64,000 bases of DNA from Streptomyces sp. CG4 (GTDB taxonomy: Bacteria > Actinomycetota > Actinomycetes > Streptomycetales > Streptomycetaceae): assembly GCF_041080655.1 (NCBI RefSeq), contig NZ_CP163525.1:7936001-8000000 (forward strand), written 5' to 3'. Of this stretch, positions 17,102-25,663 are shown one piece after another. The position numbers and the translations under genes were made by a program. A model generated the notes under the pieces. The model was not told the DNA's origin, did no database searches, and saw nothing but the letters and a program-made list of their open reading frames with translations. The first letter of the stretch is position 1, and each line of letters starts with the position of its first letter.

Positions 17102-18585
17102 TCAACGGCTCACCCCGGCCCAGTGGAGCTCTTCGCGGGCGATCTCGCGGTTGCGCGCCAGATCGTCCGCGATTCCGGTGGAGAGGAGGGCGGCGCCGGG
17201 GGTGTGGCCAGAGCCGACGTAGCGCCATTGCCGTTCGGTGACCGCGTCGGGCATGTCGGAGTGGCCGATGTGGTGGGCACGTTCGGCGCGGAGTGCCGTG
17301 TATGTCGTCGAGTAGGCGCGCGACTTGGTGAGGATGTGGCCCCGGTAGCCGAGGGTGTGGGCCCAGGCGCGGAGGCGGAGGGGTTCGTACTCGGGGAGGC
17401 TGCCGAGGCGCCAGCACGTGCGCATGAGGGCGCGTACGTGGCCGTTGACGGGAGCCGACTCGATGTCCGCCCAGGTGGTGAGTGGGTGGTCGGTGCCGGC
17501 GCCTGTGTCGCTGGCTCCCTTGGTGACGTACTTGGCGACGTATGCGGCCACGGCGTCGTCGTCGGGTCCGGCGCCGTCGGCGTGCAGGGACTGGGCGTCG
17601 ACCTGGGCGCCCCAGCGCAAGGCCAGCTCTCCTGCGGCCGGGCTGTAGACCGTGCGGACCAGGACCCGCCGGGCGGAGGCACGTACGGCATCGATGAGGA
17701 GTTCCGCAGTAGCCCAGGCCGGGGGTTCGTCGTCGGGTCCGTTGGAGCCGTCGAGGCGGATGACGGCGTGCACGTGGACGGCCGCTCGTTTCTGGTACTC
17801 GGCGACGCGGGCGAAGGAGAGCCGGGCGTGCTGGGCGAAGCGGGACTGTACGAGGCCGACCGAGGAGGCGAGGCGGCGCCGTACGTCGATGACGAAGCGG
17901 TCCCAGAGCTTGGAGGCGTGTGCGTGCCAGAGGACGTGCGCGGTGTAGTCGTAGCAGTCGGGGCACAGCGGTTGGCCGACGACCGGCGTGTCCGGGGCGT
18001 GGGCGCCGCCGCAGCCCAGGGGACGGCCGTGTTCGCAGGTGCCGCCGCCGCGTCGAGGGCGGCACAGCTCCCCGGCACGGTGGACGGGGCCGAAGGACGG
18101 GGCGGTCAGGGTGACGAAGAGCCGGGACCGGTGCCGTACGGTCGCTGGGACGTTCTTGCCGCCGAGGAGACCCGCACGGACGAGGTGGTAGGTGTCTCCG
18201 GCGTGGAGGCGGGAGCAGGCCGGGCAGACGGTTGCGCGGCGGTTGCGGCAGCGGACGAGGAGTCGTTCGCCAGGCTCGTTGCGGGTGTCGTAGTGGTGGA
18301 GGATCTCGCCGGTTGTGCCGTCCAGGGTGGTGGTGGATCCGGAGAGGTGGACGGGGTGGGAGCAGCCGCCGGTTGCCGTGATCTGCTCCAGCAGGCGGGG
18401 GAACTTCGAGTCTTGTGCGAGGCGGATGGCGTCGCGGTCTGCTTCGGGGAGCTGACGCAGGCGCGCCGCGCGGTCGAGGGCGGCGCGCCTGCCAGCCGGG
18501 GTGAAGTCCGGGGTGATGGTGGTGACCTTCCAGGGTGGGCCGCCGAAGCGGCAGGGGCATGGGCGGGTGCTGCGCCGTGGGTCAT
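17102..18585 (-). CDS. repSA: RepSA-like rolling-circle initiator with apparent N-terminal frameshift
   Basis: The minus frame from 18619 to the stop at 17102 encodes a full RepSA-type protein: GGCSHPVHLSGS, RCRNRRATVCPACS, LFVTLTAPSFGPVH, LCPDCYDYTAHVLWHAHASK, VAEYQKRAAVHVHAVIRLDG (the HUH-type histidines) and AYVAKYVTKGAS. The first in-frame ATG/GTG/TTG is the GTG at 17773, inside the conserved core. An ideal ribosome site, GGAGGTGATCCCC, precedes an ATG at 18585, but that ATG is in another frame, so a one-base indel between about 18585 and 18500 is required. It may be a mutation, a sequencing error or a recoded start. It replicates the excised element. Confidence 0.8.
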
Positions 18586-18619
18586 GGGGATCACCTCCGT
18601 GTCGGGAGCGGGTTGGTGG

Positions 18620-18733
18620 TCAGCGGATGGTTCCGGTGCCCCGGCAGACCCGGCAGCGGCGCGTCCGTCCGGTCCAGGTCTTGCGGGCTCCGTCGCCCTT
18701 GCAGTGGGGGCACCTGACGCGAGGCATGGGCAT
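18620..18733 (-). CDS. Small double-CxxC zinc-ribbon protein
   Basis: The 37-residue product MPMPRVRCPHCKGDGARK... contains CPHCKG and CRVCRGTG, a DnaJ-like zinc-ribbon pair, and is very basic. AGGAAGGA lies ten bases before the ATG at 18733. Similar tiny CxxC proteins sit between tra and rep genes in many AICEs with no proven role. Its TGA is in the same frame as the initiator sequence that follows, so readthrough would fuse the two; normal termination is more likely. Confidence 0.7.
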   Translation of the reverse strand: MPMPRVRCPHCKGDGARKTWTGRTRRCRVCRGTGTIR

Positions 18734-18753
18734 GCGCGGTGTGTCCTTCCTGA

Positions 18754-18951
18754 TCAGAAGTGGTGGAAGCCGCTGAGGAACCAGGTCAGGAAGCCGTTGA
18801 CCGTGAGGGCCACGGGGGTCTCGCCCAGGTACATGCCGAACAGGGCGATGCAGGCCGCTTCCCAGATCCGCACGTCGCGGGAGCGGACGAGGAGGAAGCT
18901 GATGATCCCGAAGACCACGACGAGCGAGACGGCGGTACCGGTGCTGATCAC
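18754..18951 (-). CDS. Small two-helix membrane protein (Spd-like)
   Basis: The 65-residue protein has two hydrophobic segments, GTAVSLVVVFGIISFLLV and AACIALFGMYLGETPVALTV, separated by a short charged loop. It lies between the translocase and replication genes and its start overlaps the tra stop by four bases, so they are co-translated. Small membrane proteins in this position in AICEs and plasmids are linked to intramycelial spread (Spd), which is the inferred role. Confidence 0.7.
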   Translation of the reverse strand: MISTGTAVSLVVVFGIISFLLVRSRDVRIWEAACIALFGMYLGETPVALTVNGFLTWFLSGFHHF

Positions 18952-20252
18952 TTGACGTCTCCTTCCAGACCCGCGAGAGCGCGGTCTATGGCGGGCAGTT
19001 CCGGGGTCGTTGCCGCGTACTTACGGGACGTCGACACGGCCTCGTCCGTCGGCGTGAGGTGGGAGCGGGCGCGGCTCCAGCCGCCGTCCAGGCCGGTGCA
19101 GACAGCCACACCGCGTTCCTCCGCCGTGATCGACTGGGCCACGGCCACCGCGTCCTTGTTCAGGTCACCGAGAGTCATCTCGGCGGTGCCGGGGTCGTTG
19201 ACCCGGTGGCAGATACGGCCGCCGAGCTGGGCACGCAGGGCGGTGACTCCGGGGCCGAGGTCGGAGCCGACCCGCTGTCCGGCGACGACCAGGTGCAGCC
19301 CGAGCGCCGCCCCGAGCTGCCCGATACGGAGCAGCAGCGTGGAGCACTGCTCCGCCTCTGCCTTGCTCTCGCGGGAGCCGTCGGACAGATACAGTTCCGC
19401 GATCTCGTCCACGATCACGACGACCGGCACCGGACGTACCTTGTCCGGCAGCTCCCAGATGGAGCGCACTCCGGCCGCCCGGCAGGCGCTCATCCGGTCC
19501 TGCATGTCGACCACCAGCGCCGAGAGCACGGCGACCGCTTCACGCCTGCACGTCGCCAGCGCGCTCAACCGGCGGGCGAACAGCCCGAGTTCCATGCCGC
19601 CCTTGCAGTCGATGCCGACCAGGGCGACCGGCTGAGTCGCGAGCTGGGTGATCAACCGGGCCAGCAACGTGGACTTCCCGGACCGGGTGGCCCCGACGAT
19701 GAGCCAGTGCGGGACCATGCGCAGGTTCATCACCCAGGCGCCGCCGCTCTCCAAGGCGCCGATGAGAGCGGACAGCAGCTCGGCGGGGGCCGAGACTAAG
19801 CCGGGCCGCTGAAGCGGATCCGTGGCCGTCGCGGTCAGCAGCACGAGCCCGCGTTCCGGGGAGGTGACACGGACCGCGTGGACCTTCCACGCGTGCACCA
19901 GCGCATCCGCCGCCTTCAGGAAGGTGGCCGGGGTCTGGCCCGCGTGCAGCCGCACGACCACGGTCAGGCCCGTACGGGTGACACGCGGGAAGGAGATCCG
20001 GGGAGGCACCGGCCGCAGCGGGTCACCCTTGACGACCAGGTCCCCGAGCAGCCCGCGCGGCGGGCGCTTGGCTACGGCGAGGTCGTTGAGCTGGGCGACC
20101 TTGCGCCAGGTGAACACCGCCCGGAACGCGGTAGCCGGGTAGCCGAACAGGTACCAGTGCCAGACGGGACGGTGCCGGCGGACCAGCTCACCGACGACGA
20201 ACACCCACGCCAGCACGGCGAGGCCGAGGACGAACAGGATCGGTGCCATCAC
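18948..20252 (-). CDS. tra: TraB/FtsK-type conjugative DNA translocase
   Basis: The 434-residue protein has an N-terminal membrane helix (about residues 4-25), a linker, and an FtsK/SpoIIIE motor with Walker A GATRSGKST near residue 195 and Walker B VVVIVDEIAEL near 285. Streptomyces TraB proteins form hexamers that pump double-stranded DNA at hyphal tips, recognising short clt repeats. GTG 20252 is followed by ATG at 20249; GGGCGG lies upstream of both. The gene overlaps the preceding Pra-like gene, so they form an operon. Confidence 0.92.
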   Translation of the reverse strand: MMAPILFVLGLAVLAWVFVVGELVRRHRPVWHWYLFGYPATAFRAVFTWRKVAQLNDLAVAKRPPRGLLGDLVVKGDPLRPVPPRISFPRVTRTGLTVVVRLHAGQTPATFLKAADALVHAWKVHAVRVTSPERGLVLLTATATDPLQRPGLVSAPAELLSALIGALESGGAWVMNLRMVPHWLIVGATRSGKSTLLARLITQLATQPVALVGIDCKGGMELGLFARRLSALATCRREAVAVLSALVVDMQDRMSACRAAGVRSIWELPDKVRPVPVVVIVDEIAELYLSDGSRESKAEAEQCSTLLLRIGQLGAALGLHLVVAGQRVGSDLGPGVTALRAQLGGRICHRVNDPGTAEMTLGDLNKDAVAVAQSITAEERGVAVCTGLDGGWSRARSHLTPTDEAVSTSRKYAATTPELPAIDRALAGLEGDVK

Positions 20253-20596
20253 GCGTCACCGCCCTTGGCGTGTGCCGGGCCGCCGGTGACGGGGGTGATC
20301 GCGTCGGCGCGGAAGCTGACGCCGTGCCGGTCGCCCATCGACCAGGTGAACGCCGTCAGGCCGGTGACCTTGACGATCTGCCCTTCCTCGATGCCCTTCG
20401 GCTGACCGCTCACGGCGATCTCGATGACGGAGATCCGCCGTCCGTCCTGCCGCACGGTGACGGCCACGGTCCATACCGGGTTGCCGTCCCGGTCCCTCTT
20501 CACCTCCTGCGTCTCGGGGTTGCTGAGCTTTGCTTCCGGCGCGATGGCACACCGCAGTACACCCAGTCGCGTCGTGTCCACGGGAATGGACTGCAT
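20249..20596 (-). CDS. Pra-like AICE replication/integration/excision activator
   Basis: The 115-residue protein has the pattern DRDGNPVWTVAVTV, VIEIAVSGQP, EGQIVKVTGLTAF and GVSFRADAITPV, the beta-rich layout of proteins annotated in AICEs as plasmid replication, integration and excision activator. Length and position directly upstream of tra and divergent from a KorSA-like repressor fit that group. In pSAM2, Pra switches on replication, integration and excision genes and is repressed by KorSA. The assignment rests on pattern and context and is moderate. Confidence 0.62.
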   Translation of the reverse strand: MQSIPVDTTRLGVLRCAIAPEAKLSNPETQEVKRDRDGNPVWTVAVTVRQDGRRISVIEIAVSGQPKGIEEGQIVKVTGLTAFTWSMGDRHGVSFRADAITPVTGGPAHAKGGDA

Positions 20597-20691
20597 TCTG
20601 TTTGGCCTCCTTGGCCGATCAAGATGTCAGCAAGATTCTGACGTCACTTGTCCTTACGAGTTACGACTATGGAGCCCTGTACGGCGAGAGC

Positions 20692-20705
20692 GCAAGTACT
20701 TATGC
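20692..20705. promoter_or_regulatory. Palindrome around AAGTACTT, candidate KorSA-type operator
   Basis: GCAAGTACTTATGC is nearly its own reverse complement with a perfect AAGTACTT core. It sits in the divergent space between the Pra-like gene and the GntR gene, where a KorSA-type repressor would control both directions. Confidence 0.45.
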
Positions 20706-20716
20706 TGACGAGTGAT

Positions 20717-20730
20717 GTCGCGCGTGCGAC
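20717..20730. promoter_or_regulatory. Palindrome GTCGC-GCGT-GCGAC upstream of GntR gene
   Basis: A second inverted repeat 32 bases before the GntR start codon. It could be an autoregulatory operator or a small leader hairpin. Confidence 0.35.
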
Positions 20731-20761
20731 GTGACTATGACCTCAGACCGGAGATGCCGAC

Positions 20762-21541
20762 ATGTCGGAGATCCAGCGCCCAGGAGCCCTCTACCAGCAG
20801 GTGGCCGCAGCGATCCGTGCAGCGATCCTGTCCAGCGAGTTCGCGCCCGACTCTCTGTTGCCGTCTGAAGCCCAGCTCATGGAGAAGTACGGCGTCTCCC
20901 GGCCGACCGTCCGTAACGCCATCGCGGCTCTGCGGGCCGAGGGGCTCATCGACGTCCGGCACGGCAAGGGCAGCTTCGTACGCTCCAGCGGACAGCCCAC
21001 CCTCACCCTCGAACGGCGCATCAGCCGCACCCCGGACGACAAGTTCGTGATGCCCAACGGCGACGTCTGGCAGGAGGCCGAAGAACCGAGCACCTACCGC
21101 AGCCGCACCACGAAGGACACCGGCCGACTCCTCCACCTCGGCGAGGAAGAAGCCCTGTTCGGCTGTGACCGACTGCTCATCGACCCCAGAACCGGCACGC
21201 GCGCCATGCACAGGACACTGATCCCCTTCGAAGTCGCCGACGCCGTTCCGATGCTCGGCCAGGAGCCGTGCAAGCCGCCGGCGGCGATCTACTGGGTGCT
21301 CACCCAGGCCGGACACAAACTGTCCTGGACGGAGACGGTACGAGCGCACATGCCCCTGCCGGACGAGCGGACGGCCCTCCGCCTGCCGGACGCGACCCCG
21401 ATCCTGCACGTGGCCCGCGCCGCGCACGGAACCGACGAGCGCCCGCTGCTCCTCGAAGAGCTGCGCTTCGGCGCGGACCGTGCTGAACTCGCCTACCGGA
21501 TCACCGCCGACAAGCAGCCCGCACGACGCACCCGCACCTGA
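20762..21541 (+). CDS. GntR/HutC-family repressor, KorSA-like
   Basis: The 259-residue protein has an N-terminal GntR winged helix (about residues 8-75: LYQQVAAAIRAAILSSEFAP, LPSEAQLMEKYGVSRPTVRNA, GLIDVRHGKGSFVR) and a UTRA ligand-binding domain after residue 90. In AICEs this class, typified by KorSA, represses the activator gene and keeps the element quiescent until transfer. It is divergent from the Pra-like gene with two palindromes between. The effector ligand is unknown. Confidence 0.88.
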   Translation: MSEIQRPGALYQQVAAAIRAAILSSEFAPDSLLPSEAQLMEKYGVSRPTVRNAIAALRAEGLIDVRHGKGSFVRSSGQPTLTLERRISRTPDDKFVMPNGDVWQEAEEPSTYRSRTTKDTGRLLHLGEEEALFGCDRLLIDPRTGTRAMHRTLIPFEVADAVPMLGQEPCKPPAAIYWVLTQAGHKLSWTETVRAHMPLPDERTALRLPDATPILHVARAAHGTDERPLLLEELRFGADRAELAYRITADKQPARRTRT

Positions 21542-21972
21542 GCGCCGAGGGCAATCGGTCGAAACAACCTTCACTTCCTCAAGGGCGCGCCTGCGGCGCG
21601 CCGGGGCGCCCGGCCGCCCCAGCCGGGCATGCGGCGTGGCCGCCGATCCCGTCCGGTCGACCGACGCCCCCGCCCGCAGCACGCCCGAAGAGTCGAGGCG
21701 TCGACCAGCCATCGGTGCCGAGTCTCGGGTGGTACCGGCCGTGACGATCAAGAACACGGAAGCGTGGTTACTGCCGGTGGGCGGCTGAGCGAGACACACG
21801 CGCGCCAGCCCGTTCGTCGCACGGCCTCGTCGTGGCTGACTGTCTGTGGCTGAGGCATCAAGCACGGCAGGAGTTGCGCCAAGCAGACGGGCCACAGCGG
21901 GTCGTTGCGGGCCTGAGCCCAAGGGGTTGCGGGCCGCCGACCACATGCGCCCCTCACCAGTGGAGGAGCCCA
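21542..21972. other. Gene-free stretch after the GntR gene, hairpin-rich start
   Basis: No frame with a ribosome site or recognisable protein was found in these 431 bases. The first part holds a strong stem-loop; the rest is GC-rich sequence without clear repeats. It could be the element's origin or transfer-site region, but no iterons or clt-type repeats were seen. Confidence 0.5.
21584..21602 (+). terminator. Stem-loop GGCGCGCC-TGC-GGCGCGCC after GntR gene
   Basis: A perfect eight-base palindromic stem with a three-base loop 43 bases after the repressor stop, followed by a second GC-rich inverted repeat near 21604-21621. It is a probable terminator. Confidence 0.6.
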
Positions 21973-22269
21973 TCATGCTGCACCACCAGCGTCGCCGGCG
22001 TGCGCCTCCAGCAACTGCGCAAGCCGATTCACGGCGTCCGGCCAGCCCGTCAGCCGCACGACCCCGCGCCCGTCCTCGTTCGCTGACGCGACAGCCCGGA
22101 CGGCAGACAGCTCGAAACCCGCACCGAAAAGTGCTCGGTTCAGGTGATCAGCCGCTTCCCGCGCCTCACGCCACCCCGCGATGTAGTCCACCCCGGAGAC
22201 CCAGAGGCCGAAGTCCGCGCCCGTCACGTCGAGGCCATCGTTCAGCCAGCCCTCTTCTGAGCCAGTCAC
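21973..22269 (-). CDS. Small hypothetical protein
   Basis: From GTG 22269 the product is 98 residues, begins TGSEEGWLNDGLDVTGADFGLWV and ends in a helical Ala/Leu segment. GAGGTGG lies just upstream of this GTG, which is preferred over the GTG at 22278. It has no membrane segment or known motif. Similar acidic small proteins occur near AICE regulatory genes, but the function is unknown. Confidence 0.55.
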   Translation of the reverse strand: MTGSEEGWLNDGLDVTGADFGLWVSGVDYIAGWREAREAADHLNRALFGAGFELSAVRAVASANEDGRGVVRLTGWPDAVNRLAQLLEAHAGDAGGAA

Positions 22270-22383
22270 CTTGCCCACCTCTGCCCTGATCTAGGTAACG
22301 GATCATCAACTTCCTTGAACCAGAGCCAAAACGCAGCACGACGGCCCCGGTACCATCAGGCACCGGGAACCGTCGCGTTCCCA

Positions 22384-22427
22384 GCCGGGCCACCCTTCGC
22401 TTTCCAGGGCTGACGGGGTGGCCCGGC
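22384..22427 (-). terminator. Perfect 12-base stem-loop downstream of ATPase-fold gene
   Basis: GCCGGGCCACCC and its exact reverse complement are separated by 20 bases, in the 324-base gap between two minus-strand genes. It likely ends the transcript from 23160. No coding frame is supported in the rest of this gap. Confidence 0.65.
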
Positions 22428-22593
22428 CTATGTGGAGATGTGAAGCGCGGCCCCTCGCGCGGGAGGGGAGCTCCCGGACCGTCCGAGAAGCCGCGCCCCT
22501 TCGGCCGAAGTGGTCAGACCCCGGCCAGTGACCGAGGCGCCGCCCCACCCCCGATCGCGAGGGAGCAGATCAGGGGTGGCGCCCCGGCGCCTG

Positions 22594-23160
22594 TCATGCC
22601 GAGGACTCGAACCACTCGGCCCAGACCCGATCAAGGTCAAACCGACACCACACTGACTTGCCAAAGCCCTTGAGCCCCGGCGACCACCACACCGCATCGG
22701 CCAGACGCTGAACGATCAGCAGCCCGCGTCCCCGGTCCGGTACGAGAGCCTCAACGAAGTCACCTGCCAGGTCCGGCGAGAGGAACTCACCCGTCGGCAG
22801 GTCAGGGGGATTCGAGTCCTCGTCCGAAACGCCGATCCCCAGCAGCCCCGGCCAGTTGATCAGCCACACGTCGATGCGCCTCTTCGCACCGGGCATCGAC
22901 AGGCGCTCATCCGGTACGGCGTGGTGGACGACGTTGCCGACCAGTTCCGACACGACGAGCTTCGCGTCATCGACCACATACCCCAAGCTCCAGGTGGTGA
23001 GGTAGGAGCCAACCATGTCCCGCGCGGCCTTCACACAGTCCGGGTCCTCGGCGTAGACCGTCAGTACCCGGGAGTGGCCGCTGGAAGGGTCGTGGATCGA
23101 GAGATGCGGAGCGCCCGGCGTCGGGGCGTTCGCTGCGTGTTTGCTCTGCTGCGCTTCCAC
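22594..23160 (-). CDS. HATPase_c/RsbW-like ATP-binding regulatory protein
   Basis: The 188-residue protein has the GHKL ATPase boxes: N-box SELVGNVVHHA with the metal-binding Asn, G1 box as GVSDEDSNPP, and G2 as DRGRGLLIVQRLADAV. Streptomyces have many such single-domain proteins that resemble anti-sigma serine kinases (RsbW/SpoIIAB), usually with unknown partners. GTG 23160 follows GGGAGGGA with a good gap, so the longer frame from 23193 is not used. It is divergent from an XRE/TPR-type regulator, a very common Streptomyces pairing that suggests joint regulation. Confidence 0.82.
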   Translation of the reverse strand: MEAQQSKHAANAPTPGAPHLSIHDPSSGHSRVLTVYAEDPDCVKAARDMVGSYLTTWSLGYVVDDAKLVVSELVGNVVHHAVPDERLSMPGAKRRIDVWLINWPGLLGIGVSDEDSNPPDLPTGEFLSPDLAGDFVEALVPDRGRGLLIVQRLADAVWWSPGLKGFGKSVWCRFDLDRVWAEWFESSA

Positions 23161-23254
23161 TGCGTTCCCTCCCGAGCACTGGCGAGCCCTCATGGCTCAC
23201 CGATCTGTGGTGACCAGTGAACGGCGCGACAGGCTCGGCCGGCAGCGTTCACTA

Positions 23255-23307
23255 GGGGGTTCACGTGAACACCGGCAAAGACAGAGGGGGTTCAGTATTG
23301 AACCCCC
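23255..23307. promoter_or_regulatory. Two related palindromes, candidate operators in a divergent promoter
   Basis: GTTCACGTGAAC (23259-23270) is a perfect 12-base palindrome, and GGGGGTTCA-GTAT-TGAACCCCC (23286-23307) has perfect nine-base arms. Both are preceded by the same GGGGGTTCA half-site and lie between the divergent ATPase-fold and XRE/TPR-type genes. They probably bind one dimeric regulator, most simply the adjacent HTH protein. Confidence 0.6.
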
Positions 23308-23368
23308 AAGAGCGGGGCTGCTGTGACACGATGAACACTCGCCGTAATTCTCGGGTTGGCAGGGGAGC

Positions 23369-24745
23369 ATGAGCCGAGAGTCGAACGCGCAGTTGATCGC
23401 GGTCATGGCCGAAGCAAAGGTCTCGAACAAGGGCCTGGCGAAGCGCATGAAGGACTTGGGCGCCCAGCGCGGCCTTGACCTGCGGACGACGCACATCGCT
23501 GTTGGGCGCTGGCGGGACGGCTTCGGCATCAGGCCGGAGGCAGCCGCGATCATGGCGGACGTTCTCTCGGAGAAGCTCGGACGCCGCATCACACCGGGCG
23601 ATCTCGGTTTCTTCGACCACACCAAGTCGACGGCTCCCGAGCCGATCGGCTACCCGAGCACTGTTCCTGACGCTCTGTCCATGCTCGATGGACTCACCCA
23701 CGAGCACGCCGACGCCCCCGCGTCGGATCTCCTGATCGTCGCGGACGCTGACCTAAGCTCCGCCGTCCTGTCATGGATGATCGCCCGCCCCGACGGCATC
23801 CAGGCCGACAGGCCCGCCCACCGACGAGTCGGCATGCGTGACGTGCGCGCGATCAGAGAAGCCGCGGGCTTGTTCATGCAACTCGACTTCAAGGACGGCG
23901 GAGGCCACGGCCACAAGGCACTTCGCCACTACTTCCGCGAAGACGTGTTGCCGTTGCTGGACGCGAGCTACAGCGAGAAGGTAGGCACCGCCTTATTCGG
24001 CGCCGCAGCCGAGATCTCCCAGCTGCTCGCGTGGACCGCGTACGACGTCGGCAACCACCGGCTTGCCCACCGCTACCTGACTTCCACGCTGCGCCTGTCC
24101 CAGGTCATCGACGACCGCATGTTCGGCGCCCGCATCCTCGGCAACCTCAGTCACCAGGCCAACTACCTGGGCAACCACACCCAAGCCATCCAGCTAGCCC
24201 GCGCCGCCGTCGAGGGCGCCAAGGGCCGGGCCACCCCGCGCGCCATGGCGAACTACTCGGCCATGGAAGCCCGCGCCCTGTCCAACGCGAGTGACGGTAT
24301 CGCGGCAGCGCGCGCGATGAAGGAGGCAGAGCGTCACTTCGAACGGGCCGACACAGGCGATGACCCTGCATGGCTCAGCTACTTCGACGAGGCGGAACTC
24401 ATGGGCGAACTGTGCCACTGCTTCCGCGACCTCAAGATGCGCCGGGAAGCCGTCGGCCAGGCCCAGCGCGCCGTAGACAGTACCGACCCGAAGTACGCCC
24501 GCACCCTGGGCTTCTGCCGCATGGTTCTCGCCCAGAGTCAACTACTGAATGGGGAGTTGGAAGCCGCCGTCACCACCGCGAGTCTCGCAGTCGACGGCGG
24601 CGACTCCCTCCAGTCCACCCGCTTTCAGCGCTACGTGACCGACTTCCAGATAGAGGTCAGCGTGCACGCGACGAACCCAGCCGTTGTCGCCTTCAATGAG
24701 CAGGTCCATGATGCGCTCACCCGCCTGGATGAGGAGGACGAGTAG
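23369..24745 (+). CDS. XRE-like/TPR transcriptional regulator
   Basis: The 458-residue protein has an N-terminal helical DNA-binding-like region (about residues 5-75: NAQLIAVMAEAKVSNKGLAKR, then RWRDGFGIRPEAAAIMADVLS) and a long C-terminal helical region with tetratricopeptide-like hairpins, for example LGNLSHQANYLGNHTQAIQLA and FCRMVLAQSQLLNGELEAAV. This is a common Streptomyces regulator type with a peptide- or protein-sensing TPR domain. It is divergent from the ATPase-fold gene and converges on the APH-fold gene with three bases between them. Confidence 0.8.
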   Translation: MSRESNAQLIAVMAEAKVSNKGLAKRMKDLGAQRGLDLRTTHIAVGRWRDGFGIRPEAAAIMADVLSEKLGRRITPGDLGFFDHTKSTAPEPIGYPSTVPDALSMLDGLTHEHADAPASDLLIVADADLSSAVLSWMIARPDGIQADRPAHRRVGMRDVRAIREAAGLFMQLDFKDGGGHGHKALRHYFREDVLPLLDASYSEKVGTALFGAAAEISQLLAWTAYDVGNHRLAHRYLTSTLRLSQVIDDRMFGARILGNLSHQANYLGNHTQAIQLARAAVEGAKGRATPRAMANYSAMEARALSNASDGIAAARAMKEAERHFERADTGDDPAWLSYFDEAELMGELCHCFRDLKMRREAVGQAQRAVDSTDPKYARTLGFCRMVLAQSQLLNGELEAAVTTASLAVDGGDSLQSTRFQRYVTDFQIEVSVHATNPAVVAFNEQVHDALTRLDEEDE

Positions 24746-24748
24746 CAG

Positions 24749-25663
24749 CTACCAGGGCCGCCAGTCCCGAGGCGCATCGTCATTGCGCAGACCGGCGACG
24801 CGCCGGCGGTACTCGGCCGCAGTTTCCTCATCCTCCTGCACGTTCTGCATGAGCCACGTCGTCATGCCGAACTCTTGGATGCCCCGCAGCGTCTCGTACC
24901 CCGGCCAGTCGTACAGGTCTCGCCCGTACGCAGCCACGAAATCGGCGTACTGTTCGTCGGTCTGCCAACCAAGACTGTGGTGCTCCACGGCCGTAACCAT
25001 GAGATCCCACTCGGGATGGTCATAGCAGAACATCTCGAAGTCGATCAGGATCACGCCGTCCTGGTCGTCCACCATGAGGTTCTGCACGTGGGCATCCCCG
25101 TGCACTGGCCCCTTGGGCGTCTCGAAATGCAACTCAGCGTACTTGCCTTGTAGTTCGCTCCAGCGCTTCCGCAAGAAGACCTTGTCATCGTCCGGGATCA
25201 CCGCCCGATCGAGCCGCAGCGCTTGCTTGTCGAATGGATCGTACGCCGGCAGGGAAAGCCCGTCCGGCACGGTCAGTGAGTGCAGATCCCGAAGGATCCC
25301 GCCCAGCTCCCCGTACGTCGCCTTGCGGTCACCCTCGACGATCAGATGCCAGAAGGTCACCGGGTGGCCATCGATCAAGAACGGCTGCTCCATATCCTCG
25401 ACGATTCGAGCCGCCGGGAACCGTTCCTCCGCCAGCCACCGGGACACGGCCACCTCGGTGCAAGCTTTGGGCAGCCACTCTTCGCCCCGAGCTACGCGCA
25501 CGATCACCGGCACGGATGCCAGCCGAAACAGCGCGTTCTCCCCGAGACGGATCAACTCCGCGCCTCTGTCATCGAGCCCCGCAGCCCGGCACGCGGCAGC
25601 CATCACCCGCGCAGCCCTCGCCGACGTGAACCCCTCTTCCGTGCGAGCAGCGTCAACCGCCAT
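24749..25663 (-). CDS. Aminoglycoside-phosphotransferase-fold kinase
   Basis: The 304-residue protein has GPVHGDAHVQNLMVDD (the Brenner catalytic loop with Asp and Asn) and GVILIDFEMFCYDHPEWDL (metal-binding Asp), characteristic of the APH/choline kinase superfamily. The N-terminal lobe is short, with IVRVARGEE providing a candidate ATP-binding region. Members phosphorylate aminoglycosides, homoserine, choline or other small molecules; resistance cannot be asserted. It travels with the XRE/TPR regulator in the element's accessory part. Confidence 0.82.
   Translation of the reverse strand: MAVDAARTEEGFTSARAARVMAAACRAAGLDDRGAELIRLGENALFRLASVPVIVRVARGEEWLPKACTEVAVSRWLAEERFPAARIVEDMEQPFLIDGHPVTFWHLIVEGDRKATYGELGGILRDLHSLTVPDGLSLPAYDPFDKQALRLDRAVIPDDDKVFLRKRWSELQGKYAELHFETPKGPVHGDAHVQNLMVDDQDGVILIDFEMFCYDHPEWDLMVTAVEHHSLGWQTDEQYADFVAAYGRDLYDWPGYETLRGIQEFGMTTWLMQNVQEDEETAAEYRRRVAGLRNDDAPRDWRPW

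Noticed and set aside
24749..25663. Calling the APH-fold gene an aminoglycoside resistance determinant
   Set aside because: The fold is clear but substrate cannot be inferred; many Streptomyces APH-fold proteins are not resistance enzymes.
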